This document shows, piece after piece, positions 1 to 9,344 of a stretch of DNA of 36,478 nucleotides; the stretch's first letter is position 1, and each line of letters starts with the position of its first letter. Below the pieces are notes generated by a model, which searched no databases, was not told where the DNA came from, and saw nothing but the letters and a program-made list of their open reading frames with translations. Location: contig JBMZCV010000027.1 in assembly GCA_049613665.1 (NCBI GenBank), positions 1-36,478 on the forward strand, written 5' to 3'. A program made the translations under genes and the position numbers. The DNA is from JBMZCV01 sp049613665 (GTDB lineage: Bacteria > Bacteroidota > Bacteroidia > Chitinophagales > UBA2359).

Positions 1-53
1 TTAACTACTCCTTGTTATAAAAATGAACACCCAAATTATCAGAGAACCAAAAT

Positions 54-106
54 ATCAATACATTAGCTTAAATCGCCTATTTATTAGACAGTAATTGGCA
101 CTTAAC
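54..106 (+). repeat. Dispersed intergenic repeat, family A, copy 1
   Basis: This stretch aligns over its whole length with the family A copy at 31971-32041. Shared blocks are ATCAAT...TTAG, AATCG, ATTTATTA and TTGGCACTTAAC. It ends 12 bases before the ATG of the outer-membrane protein gene, so it lies in that gene's leader or promoter. The first 53 bases of the window hold no gene that I can see. Confidence 0.65.
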
Positions 107-118
107 AAAAACAGAAAA

Positions 119-2536
119 ATGAAACACATCTTACTATTTATTAGTATTTTTTTACTTCAAATAAACCTAACTGCACAACCACCAAATGCTTCTGGTGGAA
201 AAGCAAATCCTAATAAAAAAGAGATAAAAGGAGTTGTTATAAATGAACAAAATATACCTGTTCCTTTTGCTTCCGTAGCAGCTTATCTTTTGCCAGATAG
301 CACGCTTGCGACAGGTGTTGCGACTAGCGAAAATGGTGCTTTTAGCATTCGTTTGAACAAAGGTACTTATTTTTTGAAGGTATCTTTTTTATCGTATAAA
401 GCTAAAACGACGGAAAATATTAATCTAGCCGATGAAGATATTGATTTGGGAAATGTTGTTTTGATGCAAGACAACGTAGCCCTCGAAGAAGTGGTAGTAA
501 GAGACGAAAAAAGCAGTATGCAGCTCGATTTGGACAAAAGAGTGTTTAATGTGGGCAAAGATATGGCAAATTTAGGTACAAATGTATCGGAATTGTTGGA
601 TAATGTGCCGTCCGTAAATGTAGATATTGATGGCAATGTGAGTTTGCGAGGCAGCGGTGGCGTGCGTATTCTGATTGATGGCAAACCCTCTGGTTTGGTC
701 GGCATTGGTGGTACTGATGGTTTGAAACAGTTGCAAAGCAGTTTGGTAGAGAAGGTAGAAGTGATTACGAATCCATCGGCACGCTACGATGCAGAAGGCG
801 AAGTAGGTATCATAAATATTGTGATGAAAAAAGAAAAAAGAAAGGGCGTAAATGGTTCTTTCGAAGCTACGGTAGGTTTTCCTCACAATCATCGTTTGTC
901 TGGAAATATAAACTTTCGCCGCAAAAAAATCAATTTCTTTACCAATTATGGCATAAATTTTAGAGAAAGTCCAGGTTCTGGCAATACTTATCAAGAATAT
1001 ATCAGCGAGGAATTTTCAAACATTTATAGAAGTGAGCGGGAGCATATTAGAGGTGGTTTGGGAAATAGAATACAATTTGGAGCAGATTATTTTCTCAACA
1101 AATTTAATACGATAACGGTTTCTGGTATGTATAGGTATAACAAAGGAAATAATGATGCGACTGTGCTATATGAAGACTTCGACAACAATAATACTTTGCT
1201 ACAAACGGTAGATAGAATCAATGACGAAGTAGAAACAAAACACAATGTAGAAACAGCAATAAGCTATGTAAAAACTTTTGAACAAAAGGGGCGAAAATTG
1301 ACAGTAGATGCCAAATGGATGTTGAATGATGATACGGAAATTGCGGATTATATAGAGGAAAGTAGCGACAATAGTGTGCTACCAATTATTCAGCGTTCTG
1401 GCAATACGGAAGATGAATTAGTTTATTTTTTCCAGAGCGATTATGTGCATCCTTTTAGCAAAAAAGGAAAATTTGAAACAGGTGTTCGCCTCAATTTGCG
1501 ATACCTCAACAATAAATACAAAGTGGAAGAAGAAATAGACGATACTTGGAATGTATATGAAGATTTGAACAATCATTTTGTGTATTCCGAAAATATTTAT
1601 GCTGCTTATGTCATGCTTGGCAATCACATCAACGCTTTTTCGTATCAGTTTGGCTTGCGTGCCGAATATTCGGACATCGGTACAGAATTGTTGGAAACTA
1701 ACGAAAAAAATCCTCGTGATTATTTAAATTGGTTTCCTAGCGTCAATTTTTCTTACGAACTACCCAAGCAAAACACCTTGCAATTGAGTTATAGCCGTCG
1801 CTTGAATCGTCCACGATTTTGGTCGCTATTGCCATTTTTCACTTTCAGCGATAGCCGAAATTTGTTTACAGGAAATCCGAACTTAAATCCTGAATACACC
1901 AACTCTTTTGAAGCAGGACATCTCAAAAATTTTGAACAAGGAAATATACTTTCTAATGTTTATTATCGTCATAGTACAGGCGTGATTGAGCGTGTTGTTT
2001 TGGTAAATGATGATGGCACAACGCAGATGCTTCCTATCAATTTTGCAGAGGAACATTCTTATGGTATCGAGTTTAATTTTTCGTATAATATCACAAAAAA
2101 TTGGCGAGTAAATGCAAATTGGAATGGATATAGGTCTATTTCCGATGGAGATTATGAAGGGGTAAATTATAGCAATGATGCTTACTCTTGGGTAAGCCGT
2201 ATTTCTACAAAAATAAAACTGCCAAAAGATTTTGATTTGCAAACTTCGCTAAATTATAGAGGCCCTTCAAACACAACGCAAGGCCGTAGTTTGGCCATAT
2301 ATGGTTGGGACGCTGGCTTGGCAAAAGATGTCTTAAATGGAAATGGAACGATTAGTTTTAGTGCAAGAGATATTTTGAATACACGCAAAAGAAGACATTT
2401 TGTAGAAACAACAGATTATTATTCAGAGTTGGAGTTTCAATGGCGTTCTCGTCAGTTTTTGCTCACTTTCAATTATCGTTTAAATCAGAAGAAAAAGCGT
2501 GGCCGTGGTGGCTATGGTGGCGGTGGTGCTTATTAG
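119..2536 (+). CDS. Outer-membrane beta-barrel protein with CarboxypepD_reg-like domain (TonB-dependent receptor family, OMP_b-brl_3 type)
   Basis: This is an 805-residue outer-membrane protein. I chose the ATG at 119 rather than an upstream in-frame TTG at 95, because it opens a clean signal peptide (MKHILLFISIFLLQINLTAQ). Residues about 35-115 form a CarboxypepD_reg-like fold (GVVINEQNIPVPFASV ... GTYFLKVSFLSYK). Residues about 125-230 resemble a TonB-receptor plug (LLDNVPSVNVDIDGNVSLRG, then VEVITNPSARYDAEG and GIINIVMKK). The rest is rich in alternating aromatic beta-strands typical of a barrel. It ends in a strand plus a basic Gly-rich tail (KKKRGRGGYGGGGAY). No TonB box was identified. 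Members of this family lie in the outer membrane, and the substrate cannot be read from sequence. No SusD partner is adjacent, so it is a stand-alone receptor or barrel rather than a SusC of a glycan-utilisation locus. Confidence 0.9.
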   Translation: MKHILLFISIFLLQINLTAQPPNASGGKANPNKKEIKGVVINEQNIPVPFASVAAYLLPDSTLATGVATSENGAFSIRLNKGTYFLKVSFLSYKAKTTENINLADEDIDLGNVVLMQDNVALEEVVVRDEKSSMQLDLDKRVFNVGKDMANLGTNVSELLDNVPSVNVDIDGNVSLRGSGGVRILIDGKPSGLVGIGGTDGLKQLQSSLVEKVEVITNPSARYDAEGEVGIINIVMKKEKRKGVNGSFEATVGFPHNHRLSGNINFRRKKINFFTNYGINFRESPGSGNTYQEYISEEFSNIYRSEREHIRGGLGNRIQFGADYFLNKFNTITVSGMYRYNKGNNDATVLYEDFDNNNTLLQTVDRINDEVETKHNVETAISYVKTFEQKGRKLTVDAKWMLNDDTEIADYIEESSDNSVLPIIQRSGNTEDELVYFFQSDYVHPFSKKGKFETGVRLNLRYLNNKYKVEEEIDDTWNVYEDLNNHFVYSENIYAAYVMLGNHINAFSYQFGLRAEYSDIGTELLETNEKNPRDYLNWFPSVNFSYELPKQNTLQLSYSRRLNRPRFWSLLPFFTFSDSRNLFTGNPNLNPEYTNSFEAGHLKNFEQGNILSNVYYRHSTGVIERVVLVNDDGTTQMLPINFAEEHSYGIEFNFSYNITKNWRVNANWNGYRSISDGDYEGVNYSNDAYSWVSRISTKIKLPKDFDLQTSLNYRGPSNTTQGRSLAIYGWDAGLAKDVLNGNGTISFSARDILNTRKRRHFVETTDYYSELEFQWRSRQFLLTFNYRLNQKKKRGRGGYGGGGAY

Positions 2537-2579
2537 GCTTTTTTGAGGAAAATTTTAAATGAAAAAAAAGGAAATAAGG

Positions 2580-2610
2580 TGGCAGGCATTTTCAGAATGT
2601 CTGCCATTTC
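2580..2610 (+). terminator. Rho-independent terminator after the beta-barrel gene
   Basis: TGGCAGGCATT pairs with AATGTCTGCCA (one G-U pair) around a 5-base loop, followed by TTTCTTTT. It lies 44 bases after the stop codon of the outer-membrane gene. Confidence 0.75.
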
Positions 2611-2612
2611 TT

Positions 2613-2670
2613 TTAAGTACCAAGTATTATTTAACAAAATATTTATTTTGTTGCTAACGCATTGATAATC
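2613..2670 (-). repeat. Dispersed intergenic repeat, family A, copy 2
   Basis: Read on the minus strand this contains ATCAATGCGTTAGCAAC followed, after an A/T spacer, by TTAAATAATACTTGGTACTT. The same two blocks at the same spacing occur at 31971-32041. It lies between two convergent genes. Confidence 0.75.
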
Positions 2671-2730
2671 AAGGTGTTGTCTTGTTCTGAAATGCCCAAA
2701 AACTTCTGAACGATTACTTAATAAAAAAAA

Positions 2731-3513
2731 TTACAAAGATTTCATAAACAAAGTGTCTCTATTCACTTCAAATTTGATTCCTTTCTTCACTTTGTAAGCT
2801 ATTGTTAAACTTATAATAAGTGTAATTGTGATAGTTCTGCAAATATTGGCGTAAGTACCTCCAAAGGCATTGTTGGAGACAGCAAACAACATCCAAAATA
2901 AATTCATGAATAGGTGTAAAAAGATAGGAATCCACAAATTATTGTTCCACTCTACATATACCCAAGCAAATAAAACAGCTCCCAAAAAAGTAGTCATAAA
3001 AATTCCTATCAATGTCGCTATATCTTGACTTTGGTATAGGTGGCCTAAAGCAAAAATCAATGCTCCAAAAACGATAGACAAAATAAACCCAATATTAGTA
3101 AATCTATATATCTGCCCAAATAATATTCCTCTAAAAAATAACTCCTCTACGAAAGCAGCTACAATAGCTCCTGCAAAAATTTTTGTCAAAGTGATTTCTG
3201 TATTAAAATCAAAAAAACTAGCATATCCAATAAGCATAGGTAAGGTACATATCAGAGCAAATAACAAAGCTTTTAGAAAAGGTTTGTTTAATCCCAATGC
3301 TTCAGGAAAATTTTTTAAGTCGTGAATCAATCCTACACCAACAAATAGCGGTATTCCAATAATCACATAAGTTATAAAATGAGCAATGCCAATATTATGG
3401 ATAAATTGAGTGAGATATTGTCTTATATCAACAAAATATAATTGTTGTAAAATATAATATATGAAAAAAAAGAAAATAGTTATTGTTGTGATTTTTAGTG
3501 TTTTACCCATCAT
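2731..3513 (-). CDS. CPBP-family intramembrane metalloprotease (CAAX/Abi type)
   Basis: This 260-residue polytopic membrane protein has the three CPBP signatures in order: EELFFRG at residues 123-129 (EExxxR), the His of FALGHLY (H158), and HLFMN at 200-204 (HxxxN). Those residues form the predicted catalytic or metal site of the family. At least six hydrophobic segments are visible. CPBP proteins include prenyl-protein proteases and bacteriocin-immunity-like proteins, and the substrate here is unknown. Two ATG codons are adjacent at the start (MMGK) and either could be used. The gene begins 40 bases after tatC ends on the same strand, so the two may be co-transcribed. Its 3' end faces the beta-barrel gene. 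Confidence 0.88.
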   Translation of the reverse strand: MMGKTLKITTITIFFFFIYYILQQLYFVDIRQYLTQFIHNIGIAHFITYVIIGIPLFVGVGLIHDLKNFPEALGLNKPFLKALLFALICTLPMLIGYASFFDFNTEITLTKIFAGAIVAAFVEELFFRGILFGQIYRFTNIGFILSIVFGALIFALGHLYQSQDIATLIGIFMTTFLGAVLFAWVYVEWNNNLWIPIFLHLFMNLFWMLFAVSNNAFGGTYANICRTITITLIISLTIAYKVKKGIKFEVNRDTLFMKSL

Positions 3514-3553
3514 TTCTATTGTTTGAAATCTATTTGTTACTTCTATATAAATA

Positions 3554-4393
3554 TTACTTAACCTTAGCCAAAGCCTTTTCTTGCCTCAACATTTTTCGGA
3601 CAACACGAGCCGAAACAAGAATGCTAAATTCATATAACACATAAATAGGCAAACTAACCAAGACTTGCGAAAATACATCGGCTGGCGTGATGACTGCCGA
3701 AATAATGAGGATAATCATAAAAGCATGTCGGCGATGATTTCGCATAAAATCTGGTGTGAGCAAACCCAAACGAGAGAGAAAATAAACAACCATCGGCAGT
3801 TCAAACATGATGCCTGAAGCCATTGTTAGCGTTGTGATAATAGAAATGTAAGAATCTAAAGCAATATTGTTTTCTATCATCTCACTGACGCTATAAGTGG
3901 CGAAAAAGTTGATGGAAAAAGGAGATAAAATAAAATAGCCAAAACAAACTCCTATCATAAACAACAAAGAGCTAATAAAAATGATGCCTTTGCTATATTT
4001 GCGTTCTTCTTCGTAGAGGCCAGGTTCAATAAATCGCCACGCTTCCCAGAGCAAATAAGGAAAAGCAACAATAAAACCTAATACAGCCGATATTTTGAGG
4101 TGCATCACAAATTGTCCCATCATTTGCAAATTGACAATTTCAAAACTTTTGGGCGTAAAACACAACATTTCGTTTAGTCCAATGATTTTTGAGAGCTGAC
4201 ACATGGCTTGGTAAGTCCAAAAATGAGGTTCTTTAGGGCTAAAAATAAGGACATCAAACACAAAAGTAGGTATCATAAAAACGACGACCATCACTATCAC
4301 AATGGCGGCTAAACTGCGAACAAGATGCCATCGCAATACTTCGAGATGGTCTATAAAAGACATTTCGTTTTCTAAATTAGATGGTTGACTCAT
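3554..4393 (-). CDS. tatC: Sec-independent protein translocase subunit TatC
   Basis: This is a 279-residue inner-membrane protein with about six transmembrane segments. It carries the TatC N-terminal cytoplasmic signature (MSFIDHLEVLRWHLVRS), whose conserved Glu belongs to the twin-arginine signal-peptide binding site. It also carries the conserved cytoplasmic loop FIEPGLYEEERKY. TatC recognises twin-arginine signal peptides and, with TatA, exports folded proteins. A somewhat long first periplasmic loop (residues about 50-105, with Cys) is present. No tatA/tatB lies next to it in this window. It is the first gene of a probable tatC-CPBP transcript. The divergent neighbour is the 1361-residue exported protein, 770 bases away. 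Confidence 0.95.
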   Translation of the reverse strand: MSQPSNLENEMSFIDHLEVLRWHLVRSLAAIVIVMVVVFMIPTFVFDVLIFSPKEPHFWTYQAMCQLSKIIGLNEMLCFTPKSFEIVNLQMMGQFVMHLKISAVLGFIVAFPYLLWEAWRFIEPGLYEEERKYSKGIIFISSLLFMIGVCFGYFILSPFSINFFATYSVSEMIENNIALDSYISIITTLTMASGIMFELPMVVYFLSRLGLLTPDFMRNHRRHAFMIILIISAVITPADVFSQVLVSLPIYVLYEFSILVSARVVRKMLRQEKALAKVK

Positions 4394-4451
4394 AATTTGA
4401 AAATTGTTTTGTGTGTTTTGATTAGCTTAAAAATGGAACTTGCTGTTTACG

Positions 4452-4459
4452 CAAAGTTA
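4452..4459 (-). promoter_or_regulatory. Possible Bacteroidota-type -7 box for tatC
   Basis: On the minus strand the sequence TAACTTTG matches the TAnnTTTG -7 element of Bacteroidota primary-sigma promoters, about 60 bases before the tatC ATG. I do not see a clean TTTG -33 element at the right spacing, so this is only a candidate. Confidence 0.35.
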
Positions 4460-4750
4460 CACAAGTACGCTTTAAAATAGTAGGTTTAAACGCTAAAAAA
4501 TATCATTTGATGCAATAAAACTAGCCTATATTGCATTCTTGTTAAGGTATGTAAACGTTAAAAGTACTTAAATAATAAAAAAAACAGGAATATAGGTATG
4601 CAAGAAACCTAAACGGTATTTATTTTGCTTTGAAATGTCAAGTTTTTTAGTTATTTTAGCAACTTAAATAAAAAAAATAGCCTGCAAATAAAACACTTCA
4701 ATATTCAAAAACGTTTGCTTGTTATTTTTGTAATTGTTTAACTATAATAA

Positions 4751-4830
4751 TTGTAACTATTTACGTTGTGACAATTTTGGCTAAAAAGCCTTTTTTATCT
4801 CAAAAGTTACACCCAAACAATTACACTATT
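4751..4830 (+). repeat. Dispersed intergenic repeat, family S, copy 1
   Basis: The core reads GTAACTATTTAC, then GTTGTGACAATTTTGGCTAA, then TATCTCAAAAGTTACACCC and AAACAATTACA. The same blocks in the same order occur at 16418-16500, 33675-33783 (minus strand) and 35671-35740. Confidence 0.7.
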
Positions 4831-4859
4831 TTTTTTATAAATAGTTGGACAAATTATGA

Positions 4860-4928
4860 AAGCTAATACCTTACTTTTCGAGAGGTTAGTATAATTCGTC
4901 TTATTATTAAATGGTGCTTGACACTTAC
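4860..4928 (+). repeat. Dispersed intergenic repeat, family A, copy 3
   Basis: It begins AAGCTAATACC, has GGTTAGT as the second arm of an imperfect hairpin, and ends TTATTAAATGGTGCTTGACA then CTTAC. It is colinear over about 70 bases with 31971-32041. Confidence 0.7.
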
Positions 4929-4963
4929 TTTTATTTTGAGGAGGTTTTCATCTTATTTTTTGT

Positions 4964-4971
4964 TACTTTTG
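4964..4971 (+). promoter_or_regulatory. Possible -7 box for the 1361-residue exported protein
   Basis: TACTTTTG matches TAnnTTTG. It would leave a leader of about 185 bases. No well-placed -33 TTTG is visible (the nearest is 25 bases upstream), so confidence is low. Confidence 0.3.
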
Positions 4972-5163
4972 CGAAAATTAAAAAATTGATTTTCTAAAAG
5001 TACAAATTTGATACTTTCCTTTAGTTTTTTTCTCTAAAAAAGAAGTTGATAAAAATAGTTTTTCAGCAAAAAGACTTTTTTTCAAAAGACTTCACTTATT
5101 TACTAAAAAATCTAGCTTTCTTTTATTAAAAATGAAGCTATTTCTATAAAATTCTTTTCAATT

Positions 5164-8100
5164 ATGACTAGAAAATTTACGCTATATACTTTTTTACTTT
5201 TCTGCATTTGCTTATTTAGCACTAATATACAAGCTCAAAACTGTATTATTAGTCCGTTTGTGCAAGTAACAGACCCACCAGCAGGGAGTATTATTTGTGC
5301 TAATGACCCTGTCACTTTATCTGTTCCTGCAAATGGAGCTATTTTTGGTTCGCCATCTCCTACAGCAGCTATTATGTGGGGAGTTTATTATAATGAGCCG
5401 ACTAATACTTATCCAGAAAATGATGTTGAATATACAAAAGCTCCCTTACTTGATGAAAATGGGGTTGTCTATGGAAATGGAGTTTCTAACATTGCTAGTA
5501 CGAATATTTTTCTTACAGATGCTTTTTTAGATGTAGTTTCGCTTAATCTTTGTATTGTACCAATTATTACTGCTGACCCTGCGGTTGGCCCTGTTATCGA
5601 CCCAAGTTGTACAGGTGTTGTACCTGGCAGTAGTCCTGTTTTTTGTTTTACAGTACAAAATCCTGCTCAAAACTCAACATGCTATGGTTGTGCAGAAGAA
5701 GTGGCTTATGACGATTGTGGAACTGCCGCAAATTTGGCAGATTTCAATGGTGTAAATGGCCCTTATGACAATACTTGTACCACCTTTGATGCTTCTACCG
5801 ATATTGTTAGCGATGCGTGTTTTGGAGACGATGTGACTATTAGTACAGCGTGGTTTTCTTTTACAGGAAATGGAAATTCGTTTAATATTTCTGTTTTGAA
5901 TTGCGAAAACTCAAATAATGAGCAACTTAATGCTGCACAAGTAGTTTTGTATAGCGGAAATTGCAATAGCTTGAATGAAGTAGATTGTGCAACAGCCGTA
6001 AATGATGTTGCTACACTCAATACGCTTGTTTCGGAAGCCGATGTCACATACTATGTTATGGTAGATGGTTTGGGCGAAAATAAGGGAGAATTTTGTATTG
6101 ATGTCGAAGAAATCGTAAATACAACTTGTGAGCCTATTGCAAATCCTGCAACGGTAAACAATGGCAATACGATTTGCTTAGGCGATGATATTGATGTTAT
6201 TTTTAATGATGATGGACTAGACGATTATACTACCGACTTGGTAATTGTTGATGCAAACGATATAATTATTTCAGGGCCGATAGATATTGGGAATTATACA
6301 GCTATTGTTATCAATTTTGCAAATGTTGATTCAGATATCATCAATAATTTATTAACAGTAGGTCTTCCTTTTCCTACCGATTTTTCGGCTGCAAGTTGTG
6401 AGCCAGCTCAAGTATCTACGCCATTTTCTATTGAAGATTGTACGCTTCCTTGCGAACCGAGTATAGATTCTGTAACCGTAAATGGTGGCAATGAAATTTG
6501 CGAAGGCGATGAAATACTTGTTAGTATTGTAGGTAATGCTACTAATGGCTATTCTACTACTACATTTTTTATAAATGAAGATAATATTATTGTTGATACA
6601 CCAACAAGTATTGGCGTTTATGTAGCTACAACTGTGAATTTTGCAGATGCTGACACAGATTATATTATTGGATTGTTGGCAATAGGAAATTCATTTCCTA
6701 CCAATTTTGCAGATGCTAGTTGCGAACCTGCTACCAGCAACGATACTTTTACGATTGTAGATTGTACTACGGAATGTGCTCCAAATTCTGGCATCACTAC
6801 TTTAAACAATGGCAATACGCTTTGCGAAAATGAAGATGTTGTCGTTTCTGTTTCTGGTGATGCAACAGGAGATTATATAACGATGATTGCGATAGCTAAT
6901 AATACAAATACAATTGTTGCGAGTGGCGAAAATGGTTTAAACGAAATTTTAGCGGCTGGCGAATATACTATTCTAACTGTAAGTTTTGCTGTTTCGGAAA
7001 GCGACAATGTAGTACCTTTTTTAGCAATAGATTTAGAACTGCCAACAAACTTTAATACGACAGATTGTCCAGTAGTTTCAGATACACAAACAATTATTGT
7101 TTTTCCTGCCAACTCGCCAGAATGTGCAGGCTGTTCGCCAAATATTGGTGCAATGGAATTGATTACAACGGCTGATGGCTTTTGTTTAAGTTCTGATGGC
7201 TTTATCAATTTGACAGGCGAAAATACAGACGAAAATTATACAAGTTTGATTGTTGTTACAGATGATGCTAACAATATTATTTTAAGTTTTTCTGAAAATG
7301 AAGGCTTTACCTTAGAATTAGGTAATTATACAGCTACTGCTATCAACTTTGCAAATTATGATACAGATGTCATTACAGGTTTATTGGAAATTGGAAATCA
7401 ACTTCCTACTGATTTTTCTGCTGCACTTTGTACGCCAGATATAGCTTCTATAACCTTTTCGGTCATAGAATGTAATGTAACAACTTGTGATGCTAATGTT
7501 AATTTTATTGAAGCAAACGCTCCTTTAACGATATGTTCAACCGAAACAACAGGAATAATTAGCGTTTTGAGCAATAGTTCTACAACAGAATATTCTTCTA
7601 GCCTTATTATTACACAAATGGGAGGCGACACAATTGAAGGTGTTGCAGTATCTGGAAATGGTATTTCTCCTAGCACTTTTGATTTGTCAGCAGGTACTTA
7701 TTGCATACATCCTATCAACTATTTAAGTAGTGATTGGGAAGCAATTGATGCTGTTATTGGCGGTTCTGCCTCTTTAAACGATATTATTTCTGCTATTGAT
7801 AATGGTATAATTTGTGCCGAATTAGATACTGAACTTTGTGTATCAATGACTGTTTTGGAAGCCAACGACTTGGCTTGCTTAGAACTGCTTGATATAATAA
7901 ACCTTCAAATTACACCTTCTGACGACAATTTAACTTTCACAGTTAGCTTTACGATTGTTGGCGGCACAGGAGTTTATACGGTTGATAATGTCGAAATTGA
8001 AGGCAATACGTTTACAAGTGAAGCGATGCCTTGCGATACTTTTTATGGTTTTAACGTAAGTGACTCAGCAAATTCTACAAACATCATTGTAGAAGGTACT

Positions 8101-9249
8101 TTTGCTTGCGTTGAGGATTGCACAAGCGAATCAGGCACAATGACAGGCGACTTTCAGTTAGTTTGTGATACCGAAACACTTAGCTTTGCAAATAATGGAG
8201 ATGAAATACTAGGCGATGATGAAATGTTGAGCTACTATTTACACACAGATGAAAACGATGTTTTTGGTTCAAGCTTAGGAAACAATCCATCAGGAACATT
8301 TGATATTAGCAGTTTAAACTACAATACGGATTATTATGTGTCAGCAGTTGTTGGCGTAGCAGACGAAAATGGCGACATTATCGAAGAACATCCTTGTACA
8401 GTTGTTTCTCCTAATTCAGATTCGTTTGCAAAACTTGCACCTATCACAGTTACAATTGATGAAGATTGTGATTTCGTAACAGGTACTTATACTGTTGTCG
8501 CACAGTTTGATGGTGGTTTGCCAGCTTATGATGCAAATGCAGTTTATGAAATAGGCGGAGACTTTACAGGCGAGGCTTTCGTTGGAGTAGAAATAACATT
8601 TATGATAGAAGAAGGCTCAACTAATATTTATCAAATTACTGCTTCAGATGGATTGTGCGAAACACTTACTGCTTCTAACAGCTTTTATTGCGAAAAAACA
8701 CCTATTGAATTGATTAGCTTTACTGGCGAAGTACAAGTGCGTGGCAATTTGCTGAAATGGGCAACAGCTTCTGAACTCGACAACGATTATTTCACGATTG
8801 AACGCTCGATAGATGGACACAATTTTGAAGCGATTACTTTTGTAAGTGCAGAAGGTAGCAGTCTGACAACTTTGCGTTACGAATTTTTGGACAAACAAGC
8901 ACCAAATGGACAAACTTATTACCGTTTATTGCAAACAGATTTTGATGGTACAACAACAAGCTCTGAAACAATTACGCTAAAAAGAAATGAAATTGGCTTT
9001 AGTTTCAACGATATTTATCCTGTTCCAGCCAACGATTTTGTAGAAGTATCTTTCAATGTAGAAGAAGATGTGAAAACAGAAATACAGATTTTCAACTTGG
9101 CAGGTAGCCTTATCACAACATATAATGAAGCAGCTATAAAAGGCACAAATTCGATGACAATAGACGTTAGCAATTATAGCACAGGCGTTTATTTCGTAAC
9201 CGTAAATATCGGTACTGACGTGATTAGCGGCCGTCTTATCAAAAACTAA
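5164..9249 (+). CDS. Large T9SS-exported Cys-repeat protein with C-terminal sorting domain
   Basis: This is a 1361-residue secreted protein. Residues 1-25 are a signal peptide ending NIQAQ. Residues about 180-317 resemble the PPC-like surface domain of Bacteroidota (AWFSFTGNGNSFNISV ... VVLYSGNC ... TYYVMVDG). Five repeats of 108-119 residues start at Cys 322, 430, 538, 657 and 775. A divergent region follows. Residues about 1180-1270 are the fibronectin-like domain that commonly precedes sorting domains (ELISFTGEVQVRGNLLKWAT). Residues about 1285-1361 are a type A T9SS sorting domain (IYPVPANDFVEVSF ... YSTGVYFVTV ... GRLIKN). It should be exported by Sec, then by T9SS, and anchored or released at the cell surface. 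I recognise no enzymatic motif, so an adhesin or structural role is inferred. Residues 308-1089 contain no Lys or Arg. Many internal frames are open but are shadows. Confidence 0.9.
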   Translation: MTRKFTLYTFLLFCICLFSTNIQAQNCIISPFVQVTDPPAGSIICANDPVTLSVPANGAIFGSPSPTAAIMWGVYYNEPTNTYPENDVEYTKAPLLDENGVVYGNGVSNIASTNIFLTDAFLDVVSLNLCIVPIITADPAVGPVIDPSCTGVVPGSSPVFCFTVQNPAQNSTCYGCAEEVAYDDCGTAANLADFNGVNGPYDNTCTTFDASTDIVSDACFGDDVTISTAWFSFTGNGNSFNISVLNCENSNNEQLNAAQVVLYSGNCNSLNEVDCATAVNDVATLNTLVSEADVTYYVMVDGLGENKGEFCIDVEEIVNTTCEPIANPATVNNGNTICLGDDIDVIFNDDGLDDYTTDLVIVDANDIIISGPIDIGNYTAIVINFANVDSDIINNLLTVGLPFPTDFSAASCEPAQVSTPFSIEDCTLPCEPSIDSVTVNGGNEICEGDEILVSIVGNATNGYSTTTFFINEDNIIVDTPTSIGVYVATTVNFADADTDYIIGLLAIGNSFPTNFADASCEPATSNDTFTIVDCTTECAPNSGITTLNNGNTLCENEDVVVSVSGDATGDYITMIAIANNTNTIVASGENGLNEILAAGEYTILTVSFAVSESDNVVPFLAIDLELPTNFNTTDCPVVSDTQTIIVFPANSPECAGCSPNIGAMELITTADGFCLSSDGFINLTGENTDENYTSLIVVTDDANNIILSFSENEGFTLELGNYTATAINFANYDTDVITGLLEIGNQLPTDFSAALCTPDIASITFSVIECNVTTCDANVNFIEANAPLTICSTETTGIISVLSNSSTTEYSSSLIITQMGGDTIEGVAVSGNGISPSTFDLSAGTYCIHPINYLSSDWEAIDAVIGGSASLNDIISAIDNGIICAELDTELCVSMTVLEANDLACLELLDIINLQITPSDDNLTFTVSFTIVGGTGVYTVDNVEIEGNTFTSEAMPCDTFYGFNVSDSANSTNIIVEGTFACVEDCTSESGTMTGDFQLVCDTETLSFANNGDEILGDDEMLSYYLHTDENDVFGSSLGNNPSGTFDISSLNYNTDYYVSAVVGVADENGDIIEEHPCTVVSPNSDSFAKLAPITVTIDEDCDFVTGTYTVVAQFDGGLPAYDANAVYEIGGDFTGEAFVGVEITFMIEEGSTNIYQITASDGLCETLTASNSFYCEKTPIELISFTGEVQVRGNLLKWATASELDNDYFTIERSIDGHNFEAITFVSAEGSSLTTLRYEFLDKQAPNGQTYYRLLQTDFDGTTTSSETITLKRNEIGFSFNDIYPVPANDFVEVSFNVEEDVKTEIQIFNLAGSLITTYNEAAIKGTNSMTIDVSNYSTGVYFVTVNIGTDVISGRLIKN
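6127..7870 (+). repeat. Five protein-coding repeats in the 1361-residue exported protein
   Basis: The repeats start at Cys codons 6127, 6451, 6775, 7132 and 7486. Copies 1-3 share a pattern of Cys-x-Pro, NNGNTIC-like, an acidic GDxxDV, a GxY(T/V)A turn, a (V/T)NFA strand and FPT(D/N)F. Copy 4 keeps the GNYTA, NFA and LPTDF parts, and copy 5 is the most divergent. They look like tandem beta-sandwich domains, and I cannot assign them to a named family. Confidence 0.75.
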
Positions 9250-9286
9250 TTTTCTTTATTTGAAGCTACTCTTTTGAGTAAAAAAG

Positions 9287-9334
9287 CAAAACAGGAATAA
9301 GCAAAATAAATTGCCTATTCCTGTTTTGTTTTTT
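9287..9334. terminator. Bidirectional rho-independent terminator
   Basis: CAAAACAGGAATA pairs perfectly with TATTCCTGTTTTG across a 16-base loop, whose own ends (GCAA/TTGC) can pair further. It is followed by TTTTTTG on the plus strand and has A-rich sequence on the other side. It separates two convergent genes and probably serves both. Confidence 0.88.
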
Positions 9335-9344
9335 GTGCTATATA

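Larger units (their letters stand above)
4394..5163. other. Long divergent intergenic region
   Basis: These 770 bases between tatC and the exported 1361-residue protein contain no convincing gene. They hold one copy each of repeat families S (4751-4830) and A (4860-4928), a small inverted repeat (ATGCAATA ... TATTGCAT near 4514-4540), and candidate promoter boxes for both flanking genes. The remainder is low-complexity A/T-rich DNA. Confidence 0.6.

Noticed and set aside
95..118. TTG start for the outer-membrane protein
   Set aside because: The ATG at 119 gives a standard signal peptide, and the TTG lies inside the family A repeat.
4394..5163. Small protein genes in the long leaders of the two giants
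   Set aside because: No frame of useful length with a plausible start or codon pattern was found in either leader.
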